NCBI GenBank assembly: GCA_052031065.1
Contig: JBPEXY010000022.1
Span: forward strand, 1 to 14,460
Source of the DNA: JBPEXY01 sp052031065
Lineage (GTDB): Bacteria; Pseudomonadota; Gammaproteobacteria; Immundisolibacterales; Immundisolibacteraceae
Reading direction: 5' to 3'
Length of the DNA: 14,460 nucleotides
Shown here: piece after piece, positions 7,373 through 14,460 of the stretch
Layout of the letters: each line of letters opens with the position of its first letter
Position numbering within the stretch: the stretch's first letter is position 1
Made by a program: the position numbers and the translations under genes
The notes under the pieces: model-generated
Database searches by the model: none
Seen by the model: only the letters and a program-made list of their open reading frames with translations
Told to the model about the DNA's origin: nothing

Positions 7373-8200
7373 ATGGCAAAAATCGTTGGTGCATTTTGCA
7401 TGCCGCACGACCCCTATCTCACCGTCAACCCGCCCAACACCAACCAGGAACAGCTCAATAACGTCCTGAGCGCATTCGACCGGGTGGCCAAACGGGTAGC
7501 GGAGCTGAAAGCGGATACCGTCATCACCATCGGTTCGGATCACTACTGCATGTTCGGCCCGCAACTGATTCCCGCTTATGCCATCGGTATTGGAGACCTG
7601 ACCGGTCCGATGGAACCGTGGATGGGGGTTCCCGAGCAGGTGGTTAACGACAACCGCGAAATGGCCCAGCATATTCTCCATTACGGCGCCGCTCATGGGT
7701 TCGACTGGGCCGCATCAAAAACCATGTGCCTCGACCACGGCACGATTCTGCCCATTCACCTGGCAGTGACGCCAGCGGGCAGCCATATCAAGAACATTCC
7801 CATCTATATCTCTTCCACCCTGGAGCCGTTCATCTCGATGCAGAGGAGCCATGAGCTGGGCAAAATGATCGGCGATGCGGTCCGCGACTGGCCAGCAGAC
7901 GAACGGGTGGTGATCTTCGGAACCGGTGGCATCAGCCACTGGGTCGGCACAAAAGAGATGGGCAAGGTTAACCCGGAGTTCGACCACTGGATTCTCGATC
8001 TCACCGAAAAGGGCGACCTGGATACGTTAATGACTATTCAGGACAGTTACTTCCTTGAACACGGCGGTAACGGGTCTCTGGAAGTGAAAAACTGGGTTTG
8101 CGCCATGTCTGCTCTGGGAGGTTTCACCGGTGAGACTTTCTGTTACGAGCCGATGCCAGAACTGATTACCGGCCTGGGTGTCGCGGAGCTGTTTGTGTAG
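7373..8200 (+). CDS. LigB-family catalytic subunit of a class III extradiol dioxygenase
   Basis: This is the Fe(II)-dependent ring-cleaving subunit, 275 residues, which inserts O2 next to the two hydroxyls of a catechol-type ring. By comparison with Sphingomonas LigB the expected metal ligands are present: His12 (in Met-Pro-His-Asp-Pro), His57 (in Gly-Ser-Asp-His-Tyr) and Glu237 (in Gly-Asn-Gly-Ser-Leu-Glu-Val). The catalytic base is probably His189 (Gly-Ile-Ser-His-Trp); His122 lies in a Leu-Asp-His-Gly-Thr motif. The ATG at 7373 has GGAG eight bases upstream; the frame extends to 7280, but that would overlap ligA and add a Pro/Gln/Thr-rich tail. The Met-Pro-His-Asp-Pro start differs from the Ser-His-Val-Pro type I recall for classical LigB, so protocatechuate should not be assumed. 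Gallate, methylgallate or hydroxylated aryl substrates are alternatives. Confidence 0.92.
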   Translation: MAKIVGAFCMPHDPYLTVNPPNTNQEQLNNVLSAFDRVAKRVAELKADTVITIGSDHYCMFGPQLIPAYAIGIGDLTGPMEPWMGVPEQVVNDNREMAQHILHYGAAHGFDWAASKTMCLDHGTILPIHLAVTPAGSHIKNIPIYISSTLEPFISMQRSHELGKMIGDAVRDWPADERVVIFGTGGISHWVGTKEMGKVNPEFDHWILDLTEKGDLDTLMTIQDSYFLEHGGNGSLEVKNWVCAMSALGGFTGETFCYEPMPELITGLGVAELFV

Positions 8201-8204
8201 ACCC

Positions 8205-8292
<88 letters not shown>

Positions 8293-8465
8293 CTGCACCC
8301 ATCGGCGGCTGTCGGGTCGTCATTGGCATTCAAAAGCGGCCTATCTGAACTGGTCATTTTGTCGCCCTGCCTGTCAAGCGCGGGTTGCCAAGCCCGGGAA
8401 ATTATTGTCTGCTAGCCACTGCGTAAAAACTCGCACCAACAACCAACCCAGGGGAGCAGGAGAGC
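8293..8465. promoter_or_regulatory. Intergenic region upstream of the SDR gene
   Basis: This region should carry the SDR promoter if ligAB transcription ends before it. A six-pair hairpin, CGGGTT-GCCA-AGCCCG (8381-8396, one G-T pair), lies about 70 bases before the SDR start. I find no convincing -35/-10 pair. GGGGAG at 8451-8456 and AGGAGAG at 8458-8464 can both serve as ribosome binding sites. Confidence 0.3.
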
Positions 8466-9233
8466 ATGGATCAATATTTCGACGGCAAAGTGGCCCTCAT
8501 CACTGGTGGCGGTTCCGGCATTGGCCGAGCCACAGCACTGAAATTTGCGGCCTTTGGGGCAAAGGTGGTGGCAGCCGACATTAACGGTGATAGCGCCCAG
8601 GCCACCGCAAATACCATCGCTGAAAATGGCGGTACCGCAATCGCAACCACCGTCGACGTCAGCAGCGGAGCGGCGGTTAAAGAAATGGTGGAATTCGCTG
8701 TCAGCCAATATGGACGGCTCGATTATGCTTTCAATAACGCCGGTATAGAAGGCGAAGGTGGTAGCGTCGTTGACTGTAGCGAGGAAAACTGGGCTCGCAC
8801 CATCGCCATCGACCTGACTGGCGTATTTCTCTGCATGAAGCATGAAATCCCGGCCATGCTCGAAAACGGCGGTGGCGCTATCGTCAATACCGCTTCAGTG
8901 GCAGGTCTTGCCGGCACCCCGGGTCTACCCGCTTATGGTGCGGCCAAACATGGTGTGGTTGGTATTACCAAAGGGACTGCCAAAGAATTTGCCAGTCGCG
9001 GTGTTCGCGTCAATGCCGTCTGTCCCGGGGTGATCGAAACGCCGATGGTTGATCGCCTCGCCAGCGACATGGCCAGCACCCAGGAAGCTTTCAAACAGAT
9101 CCACCCGATCGGCCGACTTGGCAAGCCGGAAGAGGTCGCCGAAGCAGTTGCCTGGCTCTGCTCCCCCAGCTCCAGTTTTGTCACCGGGGTCGCGCTGGCT
9201 ACCGACGGTGGATTACTAAGCTCATGGATATAG
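8466..9233 (+). CDS. Short-chain dehydrogenase/reductase, classical SDR
   Basis: This 255-residue NAD(P)-dependent oxidoreductase interconverts an alcohol and a ketone. The cofactor motif TGGGSGIG is at 13-20, Asp39 ends the second beta strand (a sign of NAD(H) preference), and NNAG is at 90-93. The catalytic residues are Ser144, Tyr157 and Lys161. The catalytic-tetrad Asn seen in most classical members appears to be Asp116 (Ile-Asp-Leu-Thr-Gly), as in some relatives. Residues 188-194 (Gly-Val-Ile-Glu-Thr-Pro-Met) and the C-terminal Thr-Asp-Gly-Gly are typical. The ATG has strong purine-rich ribosome binding sites. It lies between LigAB and a convergent BVMO gene, so a ketone product for the BVMO is an attractive guess. 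The true substrate is unknown. Confidence 0.92.
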   Translation: MDQYFDGKVALITGGGSGIGRATALKFAAFGAKVVAADINGDSAQATANTIAENGGTAIATTVDVSSGAAVKEMVEFAVSQYGRLDYAFNNAGIEGEGGSVVDCSEENWARTIAIDLTGVFLCMKHEIPAMLENGGGAIVNTASVAGLAGTPGLPAYGAAKHGVVGITKGTAKEFASRGVRVNAVCPGVIETPMVDRLASDMASTQEAFKQIHPIGRLGKPEEVAEAVAWLCSPSSSFVTGVALATDGGLLSSWI

Positions 9234-9248
9234 CACCTTGATGCTATA
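9229..9248. other. Hairpin at the SDR stop codon between convergent genes
   Basis: TATAGCA-CCTTGA-TGCTATA is a perfect seven-pair stem that includes the SDR stop TAG. No T-run follows it on either strand, so it is not a canonical terminator. It may still act as an RNA 3' end or a barrier between the convergent SDR and BVMO genes. Confidence 0.35.
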
Positions 9249-9279
9249 AAAACAGGGGCAAACCATCTGAAAAAGGGGG

Positions 9280-10884
9280 CTATCGCAGGTCAAATCCTGC
9301 ATAACCCTCATCGACGACCTGGTTGCATTTTTCAACATAGGATGGAAAGCCAATATAAGGCATGAACACCCTCGGCTTCCCAGGGATATTGGCGCCGAGA
9401 TACCAGGAATTACAGCTGGGAAACAGGGTTTGGTCAGCCAGCTGGTTGACCTCGCCCACCCAGGCCTCTTCGGCCTCTAGGGTTGCTTCGATGCTCTGCT
9501 GTTTAGTTTGCTCCAGATACCCAATACAGCCTGCTATCCACTCAACGTTCTGTTCGATGGATGGCAGCATGTTGGTCAACACCGACGGACTACCCGGCCC
9601 GGTAATCATGAATAGATTGGGAAACCCGGCGCTGCCGATGCCAAGATAGGTTTTCGGTCCTTCTGACCATTTCTGTTTGAGAGTGAGTCCCTGTCTACCG
9701 CGGATATCGATTTTATTCAGCGCACCAGTCATCGCATCGAAGCCGGTGGCATAAACAATCGCATCAACTTCGATCACCTGCCTGCTGGTCAAAACACCTT
9801 GTTCCAGAATGGACTGAATCGGCTCTTCGATCAGGTCGACGAGGATCACGTTGTCCCGATTAAATGTCTCATAGTACCCGGTGTCGGCGCAGAGCCGCTT
9901 ACAGCCTAGCACCTGCATTGGTGAGAGCATCTCCGCGACTCGCGGGTTATCAACAATGTCACGGATCTTGCCACGTACAAATTCAGCTGCGGTGTCGTTG
10001 GCATCACCACTGAACAGCAGATCACCAAAGGCGCCGAGAAACCCAAGACCGCCTTTCTGCCAATGCTCTTCGTAGCGCTGTGCTCTTTCCTCACTGCCGG
10101 CCTGCAGTGCCGAATCGATATTCATGTCGTAGGCGATACCAAAGGGCGACTGCGCCGCCCTGGAACGCAACCCGGCATAGTCCGCCTTGATTTGCGCCTG
10201 TGTTTCCCTGCTTAAAGGTTTGTTGTGGGCGGGAATGGAATAGTTGGGGGTGCGCTGCAGCACGAAGAGCAGCTCGGCCTGTTTGGCAATTTCAGGTATC
10301 GCCTGGATGGCGGATGACCCGGTACCGATCACGGCGACATCCTTGCCGCTGAAATCGACCCCGTCATGAGGCCACTCCCCGGTGTGGTAAGTCTGGCCGG
10401 CAAAACTGCTTTGACCAGCAATATCGGGGCGATTCGAGGAGGAAAGACAGCCAGTCGCCATGATCAGAAAACGGGCGTGATGCTGCTCAGCTCTACCCGT
10501 CGATTCATCATGCGCGCTCCGGGTGGTCACTTGCCAGCTAGCACTCTTCTCATTAAAAGCGGCGCCTGCAACGGATGTATGGAACTGAATATCACCACGC
10601 AGGTGATAGCGGTCGGCGACGTGATTAGCATAGGCAAGTATCTCTGGCTGTGCGGCATAGCGCTCTGTCCAGTCCCACTCCTGCTGCAGTTCTGGGTCAA
10701 ACTGGTAGGAATACTCCATACTTTCGACATCGCAGCGGGCACCGGGGTAACGGTTCCAGTACCAGGTCCCGCCAACACCGTCGCCACGCTCGAATACCCT
10801 TGCCCTGAGTCCCTGCTGGCGCAATCGATGAAGCATATAGAGGCCGGCAAACCCGGCGCCGACAATGATCGCATCATAGTCCAT
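9280..10884 (-). CDS. Flavin monooxygenase, type I Baeyer-Villiger (cyclohexanone monooxygenase family)
   Basis: This FAD- and NADPH-dependent enzyme inserts one oxygen atom next to a carbonyl, turning ketones into esters or lactones. The FAD Rossmann motif GAGFAG is at 9-14 and the NADPH Rossmann motif GTGSSA at 187-192. Between them lies the type I BVMO fingerprint FxGxxxHxxxWP, seen as Phe161, Gly163, His167, Trp171 and Pro172. The Gly-Gly-Thr-Trp-Tyr-Trp-Asn-Arg-Tyr-Pro-Gly-Ala block (38-49) and Tyr-Ala-Thr-Gly-Phe-Asp further on are typical of the CHMO/hydroxyacetophenone MO group. The 534 residues match full-length CHMO (about 540). The ATG is preceded by GGGAGAGAGG on the minus strand. 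It converges on the SDR gene, 46 bases away, and diverges from the mutase gene. Substrate (cyclic, linear, aryl or steroid ketone) cannot be read from sequence. Confidence 0.95.
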   Translation of the reverse strand: MDYDAIIVGAGFAGLYMLHRLRQQGLRARVFERGDGVGGTWYWNRYPGARCDVESMEYSYQFDPELQQEWDWTERYAAQPEILAYANHVADRYHLRGDIQFHTSVAGAAFNEKSASWQVTTRSAHDESTGRAEQHHARFLIMATGCLSSSNRPDIAGQSSFAGQTYHTGEWPHDGVDFSGKDVAVIGTGSSAIQAIPEIAKQAELLFVLQRTPNYSIPAHNKPLSRETQAQIKADYAGLRSRAAQSPFGIAYDMNIDSALQAGSEERAQRYEEHWQKGGLGFLGAFGDLLFSGDANDTAAEFVRGKIRDIVDNPRVAEMLSPMQVLGCKRLCADTGYYETFNRDNVILVDLIEEPIQSILEQGVLTSRQVIEVDAIVYATGFDAMTGALNKIDIRGRQGLTLKQKWSEGPKTYLGIGSAGFPNLFMITGPGSPSVLTNMLPSIEQNVEWIAGCIGYLEQTKQQSIEATLEAEEAWVGEVNQLADQTLFPSCNSWYLGANIPGKPRVFMPYIGFPSYVEKCNQVVDEGYAGFDLR

Positions 10885-10931
10885 GACTACCTCTCTCCCT
10901 GGTTAACCGTAGGGTCCCGGATACTGAATAA

Positions 10932-10958
10932 AGTTCGTTCAGCGGTGTGGATCGAACT
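10932..10958. promoter_or_regulatory. Operator-like inverted repeat AGTTCG-N15-CGAACT
   Basis: The two perfect six-base arms have centres 21 bp apart, two helical turns, as expected for a dimeric regulator. CGAAC half-sites recur at 10971-10975 and 11106-11110. The region sits just upstream of the BVMO start. The cognate regulator is not in the window. Confidence 0.4.
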
Positions 10959-10969
10959 AGCTTAACGTA

Positions 10970-10988
10970 GCGAACCTGCAGGTGTCGC
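10970..10988. promoter_or_regulatory. Palindrome ACCTGCAGGT with outer GCGA/TCGC arms
   Basis: A perfect ten-base palindrome (10974-10983) is flanked by GCGA on the left and, after one extra base, TCGC on the right. It could be an operator or the base of an RNA hairpin. It follows the neighbouring inverted repeat by only 11 bp. Confidence 0.4.
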
Positions 10989-11179
10989 GTTAACCCTGTT
11001 TCATAACGAGCAGGCGTCCTGATCAGATCCGGGTTAGGCCGCAGACAGAGTGAGGGGTAAAATAGGCGGCTCTAACACAAGCGCCGGGGTTTTAAAGAGC
11101 TGCGGCGAACGCTAAACCGGCGGGTTCACCGGCACAAGCTGCTGAACGTGACCGGACCAACGGGAAAATGGGGTAACAG

Positions 11180-13330
11180 GTGAGCAAATCGGCAGATCTT
11201 AATCAGTGGAAAGTGGCGGCGGAAAAATCCCTGCGCGGTAAACGGTCGCTGGACGATCTGAACTGGAATACACCGGAAGGCATTACCGTAAAACCTCTCT
11301 ATACGAAAGCCGATCTCGACGGGCTCGAGCAGACCGATACCCTGCCCGGTTTTGCGCCCTTTGTGCGTGGACCGCAGCCGACCATGTACGCAGGCCGTCC
11401 GTGGACCATCCGCCAGTACGCCGGCTTTTCAACCGCCGAAGAGTCAAACGCCTTTTATCGAAAATCTTTAGCGGCCGGTGGTCAGGGAGTGTCGGTAGCA
11501 TTTGACCTGGCTACTCACCGCGGCTACGACTCGGACCACCCACGGGTCGTCGGCGATGTAGGTAAAGCCGGGGTCGCCATCGACTCGGTGGAAGATATGA
11601 AGGTTCTCTTCGACGGTATTCCACTGGACCAGGTGTCGGTATCGATGACCATGAACGGTGCGGTCTTACCGGTACTGGCGGGCTACATTGTCGCCGCCGA
11701 GGAACAGGGGGTAAGCCAGGAGCAGCTGGCCGGTACCATTCAGAACGATATTCTTAAGGAGTTCATGGTCCGCAATACCTACATCTACCCGCCAGAACCC
11801 TCGATCCGCATTATCCGCGACATCATGGCCTACACTGCGGATCATATGCCGCGCTTCAATTCTATCTCTATCTCCGGCTACCACCTGCAGGAAGCGGGTG
11901 CCAATCAGGCGCTGGAACTTGCGTTTACGCTGGCCGATGGCAAGGAGTATGTAAAAACCGCGCTCGCCGCGGGCATGGATGTGGACAGCTTTGCACCGCG
12001 CCTCTCCTTCTTCTTTGCCATTGGCATGAATTTCTACCTTGAAGTGGCCAAGCTGCGTGCGGCCCGTTTGTTATGGCACCGCATCATGAACGAATTTGAA
12101 CCACAAAACCCCAAGTCGATGATGCTGCGCACCCACTGCCAGACCTCTGGCTGGTCATTGACCGAACAGGACCCCTACAACAATGTGATTCGGACCACCA
12201 TCGAAGCGATGGCTGCCGTATTTGGTGGTACCCAGAGCCTGCACACCAATGCCCTCGACGAGGCGATTGCTCTGCCGACCGAGTTTTCTGCCCGTATCGC
12301 CCGCAACACCCAGCTGGTAATCCAGGAAGAGAGCCACATTACCAATGTTATTGATCCATGGGCCGGCTCCTACATGATGGAAAAACTGACCCAGGAGATG
12401 GCCGACAAAGCATGGGAGATCATTGAGGAGATTGATCAGCTCGGCGGCATGACTAAAGCCATCGACAGCGGTATGCCAAAATTGCGTATCGAAGAGTGCG
12501 CAGCGGAAAAACAGGCTCGCATCGACCGCGGCGAAGATGTGATTGTCGGCGTCAACAAGTACCGGCTGGATGAAGAAGAAGAGATCGACATCCTCGACAT
12601 CGACAACACCAGGGTACGTGAAGCGCAGGTAGCCCGGCTGGCGCAAATTCGCGCCGAGCGCGATAACGCCAGAGTCACGGCAACCCTCGAAGCGCTGACC
12701 GAAGCGGCGAAGAGTGACCATGACAATTTGCTTGCGCTTGCCATTGAAGCGACCCGCGCCCGCGCTACAGTAGGTGAAATCAGTGATGCGCTTGAGGCCG
12801 AGTTCGGTCGCTACCAGGCCACCACCCGTTCGGTTTCCGGGGTCTACGGAAAAGCCTATGAAGGTGATGACAACTGGCAGGCGTTACAGCAGGACATCGA
12901 GAATTTTGCTGCCGAACAGGGGCGCCGACCGCGAATCATGGTCGCCAAACTTGGGCAGGATGGCCATGACCGCGGCGCCAAGGTAATCGCCACCGCGTTT
13001 GCTGATATCGGCTTTGATGTCGATATTGGCCCACTATTCCAAACTCCGGAAGAAGCTGCCCGCCAGGCGATTGAGAATGATGTCCATGTGATTGGTATTT
13101 CCAGCCTGGCAGCCGGCCACAAAACCCTGGTGCCAGCAATTATCAGGGCACTGGCTGAGCAGGGCGCCGAAGATATTATTGTGATTGCCGGGGGAGTCAT
13201 TCCAGCGCAGGACTACGACGAGCTTAGAGCTGCCGGTGTGAAGGGTATTTTTGGTCCCGGAACGGTAATACCCGATGCGGCCCGAGAAGTGTTAAAAGCG
13301 ATTCGCGACGCCCAGGCAGCGGTGGCCTGA
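11180..13330 (+). CDS. scpA: Methylmalonyl-CoA mutase, single-chain form
   Basis: This adenosylcobalamin enzyme rearranges (R)-methylmalonyl-CoA to succinyl-CoA, the last step in propionyl-CoA assimilation. At 716 residues it matches E. coli ScpA and the large MutB subunit. The N-terminal TIM barrel carries the Tyr-Ala-x-Arg-Pro-Trp-Thr-Ile-Arg-Gln-Tyr block (70-80), Gly-Thr-Ile-Gln-Asn-Asp (185-190) and the active-site His235 in Ser-Gly-Tyr-His. The C-terminal B12 domain has the DxHxxG motif at 594-599, with His596 as lower cobalt ligand, then Ser-Ser-Leu (641-643) and Gly-Gly (671-672). The start is GTG: an in-frame TAA lies two codons upstream and no alternative start is near. No small MutA-type subunit is present, so it is probably a homodimer. 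meaB follows five bases later, in one operon. Confidence 0.97.
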   Translation: MSKSADLNQWKVAAEKSLRGKRSLDDLNWNTPEGITVKPLYTKADLDGLEQTDTLPGFAPFVRGPQPTMYAGRPWTIRQYAGFSTAEESNAFYRKSLAAGGQGVSVAFDLATHRGYDSDHPRVVGDVGKAGVAIDSVEDMKVLFDGIPLDQVSVSMTMNGAVLPVLAGYIVAAEEQGVSQEQLAGTIQNDILKEFMVRNTYIYPPEPSIRIIRDIMAYTADHMPRFNSISISGYHLQEAGANQALELAFTLADGKEYVKTALAAGMDVDSFAPRLSFFFAIGMNFYLEVAKLRAARLLWHRIMNEFEPQNPKSMMLRTHCQTSGWSLTEQDPYNNVIRTTIEAMAAVFGGTQSLHTNALDEAIALPTEFSARIARNTQLVIQEESHITNVIDPWAGSYMMEKLTQEMADKAWEIIEEIDQLGGMTKAIDSGMPKLRIEECAAEKQARIDRGEDVIVGVNKYRLDEEEEIDILDIDNTRVREAQVARLAQIRAERDNARVTATLEALTEAAKSDHDNLLALAIEATRARATVGEISDALEAEFGRYQATTRSVSGVYGKAYEGDDNWQALQQDIENFAAEQGRRPRIMVAKLGQDGHDRGAKVIATAFADIGFDVDIGPLFQTPEEAARQAIENDVHVIGISSLAAGHKTLVPAIIRALAEQGAEDIIVIAGGVIPAQDYDELRAAGVKGIFGPGTVIPDAAREVLKAIRDAQAAVA

Positions 13331-13335
13331 CACCA

Positions 13336-14364
13336 GTGAATTCTGGCGTAATGGTCGAGCAACCTCTGTTTGATGGGCGCCTACGCAAGCAGCTTGAAGC
13401 ACTGCAGGCAGGTGATCGCCGCGCGCTGGCAAAAACCATTACGCTGGTGGAATCGACTCGTGCTGACCACCGGCAACTCGCCAACCAGGTGGTACAGCGC
13501 TTGCTGCCGGCAACCGGTAAAGCAATTCGCCTGGGCATCAGCGGCGTTCCGGGTGTCGGCAAATCAACCTTTATCGAAGCGCTGGGGCTACACCTGATTG
13601 AGCAGAATCACCGGCTTGCAGTACTGGCGGTTGATCCCAGCAGTCAACGCAGTGGCGGCTCCATCATGGGGGACAAAACCCGTATGGAACTTCTAAGCCA
13701 GAGGCCCGAAGCCTATATCCGCCCCTCGCCCACTGGCGGTGCGCTAGGCGGTGTGGCAGCGCAAACCCGTGAAGTGATGCTGCTCTGCGAAGCGGCTGGC
13801 TACGATGTGATTATTGTCGAGACCGTCGGCGTCGGCCAGTCGGAAACCATGGTCGCTGGTATGGTCGACTGCTTTGCCCTGCTGCAACTACCCAACGCCG
13901 GTGACGACTTGCAGGCGATAAAAAAAGGCATTATGGAAATCGCCGACCTGATCGCCATCAACAAAGCAGAAATCGACCCGATAGCCACCAACCTGGCGGT
14001 GGCACAGTTCAAGAGCGCCCTGCACCTGCTGCATCCCTCTGCACCCGGATGGACCACCCCGGTTGTTCCCTGCTCTGCGCTGCGCAAACAGGGCGTGGAA
14101 GAGTTCTGGAGTCAGGTCATCGCTTTCGAGCAGCACCTGAACAGCAGCGGCGAACTGGTTCACCGACGTCAACGCCAGGCTGTCGATTGGTTCTGGTCCA
14201 TTGTCAACGCAGGATTGCGGGCACTGCTGGAACAGGATGATAGGCGCCGCACTGCACTGGCAACCGCGCTACAGCAGGTAGAAAAGGGGCTTGTCAGTCC
14301 GGGCGCAGCTGCGCACGACCTGTTGATGCTACTCAGCCACGGCAAGCCAAACGACTGCAGCTAG
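13336..14364 (+). CDS. meaB: Methylmalonyl-CoA mutase-associated GTPase MeaB (ArgK family)
   Basis: This G3E-type P-loop GTPase escorts methylmalonyl-CoA mutase, gating cofactor loading and protecting against inactivation. The P-loop is GVPGVGKS (70-77). Other family blocks are Val-Asp-Pro-Ser-Ser (99-103), Gly-Gly-Ser-Ile-Met-Gly-Asp-Lys-Thr-Arg (107-116), Ser-Pro-Thr-Gly-Gly-Ala-Leu-Gly-Gly (131-139) and Glu-Thr-Val-Gly-Val-Gly-Gln-Ser-Glu (162-170). The G4 motif reads NKAE (209-212), whereas MeaB/ArgK proteins normally have NKxD. The GTG start at 13336 has GGTGG ten bases upstream; ATG at 13351 is an alternative giving 337 residues. The older 'arginine transport kinase' name is a historical error. 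Placement five bases after the mutase gene fits the usual mutase-meaB operon. Confidence 0.95.
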   Translation: MNSGVMVEQPLFDGRLRKQLEALQAGDRRALAKTITLVESTRADHRQLANQVVQRLLPATGKAIRLGISGVPGVGKSTFIEALGLHLIEQNHRLAVLAVDPSSQRSGGSIMGDKTRMELLSQRPEAYIRPSPTGGALGGVAAQTREVMLLCEAAGYDVIIVETVGVGQSETMVAGMVDCFALLQLPNAGDDLQAIKKGIMEIADLIAINKAEIDPIATNLAVAQFKSALHLLHPSAPGWTTPVVPCSALRKQGVEEFWSQVIAFEQHLNSSGELVHRRQRQAVDWFWSIVNAGLRALLEQDDRRRTALATALQQVEKGLVSPGAAAHDLLMLLSHGKPNDCS

Positions 14365-14377
14365 CTGCGGTTTTTTT
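14353..14377 (+). terminator. Intrinsic terminator at the meaB stop
   Basis: The core GCAG-CTAG-CTGC (14357-14368) extends by pairs T-G, C-G, A-T and G-T to an eight-pair stem. It is followed by seven T (14371-14377), the first two of which pair in the stem. The stop codon TAG lies in the loop region. It would end the mutase-meaB transcript, or attenuate transcription into the next gene. Confidence 0.7.
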
Positions 14378-14398
14378 CACAGACAGACCGAACTCATC

Positions 14399-14460
14399 AT
14401 GGCCTTCGGCAGCTCCTATCCCCAACGTATTGTCTGCCTGACCGAAGAGACCACCGAAGC
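14399..14460 (+). CDS. BtuF-like cobalamin-binding protein, 5' part only
   Basis: Only 20 complete codons are in the window. The residues after the ATG, Arg-Ile-Val-Cys-Leu-Thr-Glu-Glu-Thr-Thr-Glu (10-20), match the start of a COG0614 family annotated as cobalamin-binding or iron/corrinoid ABC substrate-binding protein. No signal peptide precedes the first beta strand, and no ATG, GTG or TTG lies in frame between the upstream stop at 14324 and this ATG. The protein therefore looks cytoplasmic, unlike true periplasmic BtuF. Proximity to a B12-dependent mutase supports a corrinoid role. The gene begins 21 bases after the terminator T-run. No clear ribosome binding site is visible. The call rests on a short fragment. 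Confidence 0.65.
   Translation, partial: MAFGSSYPQRIVCLTEETTE

Larger units (their letters stand above)
10885..11179. promoter_or_regulatory. Divergent regulatory region, BVMO / methylmalonyl-CoA mutase
   Basis: This 295-bp region must hold promoters for the BVMO and mutase transcripts. It carries several dyads, two listed separately, plus GGTTAACC at 10901-10908 and three copies of TTAAC. TAAAAT at 11058-11063 is a possible -10 for the mutase but has no good -35. No open frame of note is present. Confidence 0.45.

Noticed and set aside
9270..9300. GCAGG-TCAAAT-CCTGC hairpin plus a five-T run on the minus strand as a BVMO terminator.
   Set aside because: The T-run begins about ten bases after the stem instead of directly after it, so it does not fit an intrinsic terminator.
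10366..10965. Long plus-strand frame of 199 codons opposite the BVMO gene.
   Set aside because: It is antisense to a clearly conserved enzyme, lacks recognisable motifs and a ribosome binding site, and is best explained as a shadow frame.
12155..12721. Long minus-strand frame of 188 codons inside the mutase gene.
   Set aside because: It is antisense to strongly conserved methylmalonyl-CoA mutase sequence and shows no independent coding signs.

Overview
The window looks like chromosomal DNA of a free-living gammaproteobacterium. The glutaminyl-tRNA synthetase is full length and very close to the E. coli type, coding density is high, and many genes belong to aerobic heterotrophic catabolism. 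That lineage, and a marine or soil lifestyle, is inference. I see no tRNA or rRNA gene, CRISPR array, insertion sequence, integrase or phage gene, and no sign of recent transfer.

Layout. (1) 20-2844: a predicted lipoprotein of unknown function on the minus strand, divergent from a translationally coupled ABC-2 exporter pair (ATPase plus permease, overlapping in ATGA). (2) 2853-6769: an AI-2E/PerM-type membrane protein (minus), an AlkA-like DNA glycosylase (plus), a small two-motif ferredoxin (minus) and glnS (minus). (3) 7042-10884: an accessory catabolic segment. It holds a LigA/LigB class III extradiol dioxygenase (plus), an NAD-type short-chain dehydrogenase (plus) and a type I Baeyer-Villiger monooxygenase (minus). 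(4) 11180-14460: single-chain methylmalonyl-CoA mutase, its GTPase chaperone MeaB, and after a hairpin terminator the first 20 codons of a BtuF-like cobalamin-binding protein.

How the genes may work together. Region 4 is a coherent B12-dependent module: propionate-derived (R)-methylmalonyl-CoA to succinyl-CoA, with MeaB protecting the mutase and a possible corrinoid-binding protein next door. Region 3 supplies chemistry that could feed it: alcohol to ketone (SDR), ketone to ester or lactone (BVMO), and meta-cleavage of a catechol-type ring (LigAB). That link is inference from proximity. No esterase, hydratase, aldolase or ring hydroxylase is in the window, so no complete pathway can be written.

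The most interesting non-coding signals are an FNR/ANR-like box upstream of ligA, a nearly T-free C/A-rich spacer between ligA and ligB with a tandem 14-bp repeat over the ligA stop codon, a six-copy hexamer repeat just after ligB, and two strong dyads between the BVMO and mutase genes. No wholly new system is evident. The best candidate for something undescribed is the LigAB-SDR-BVMO set, whose substrate cannot be named.
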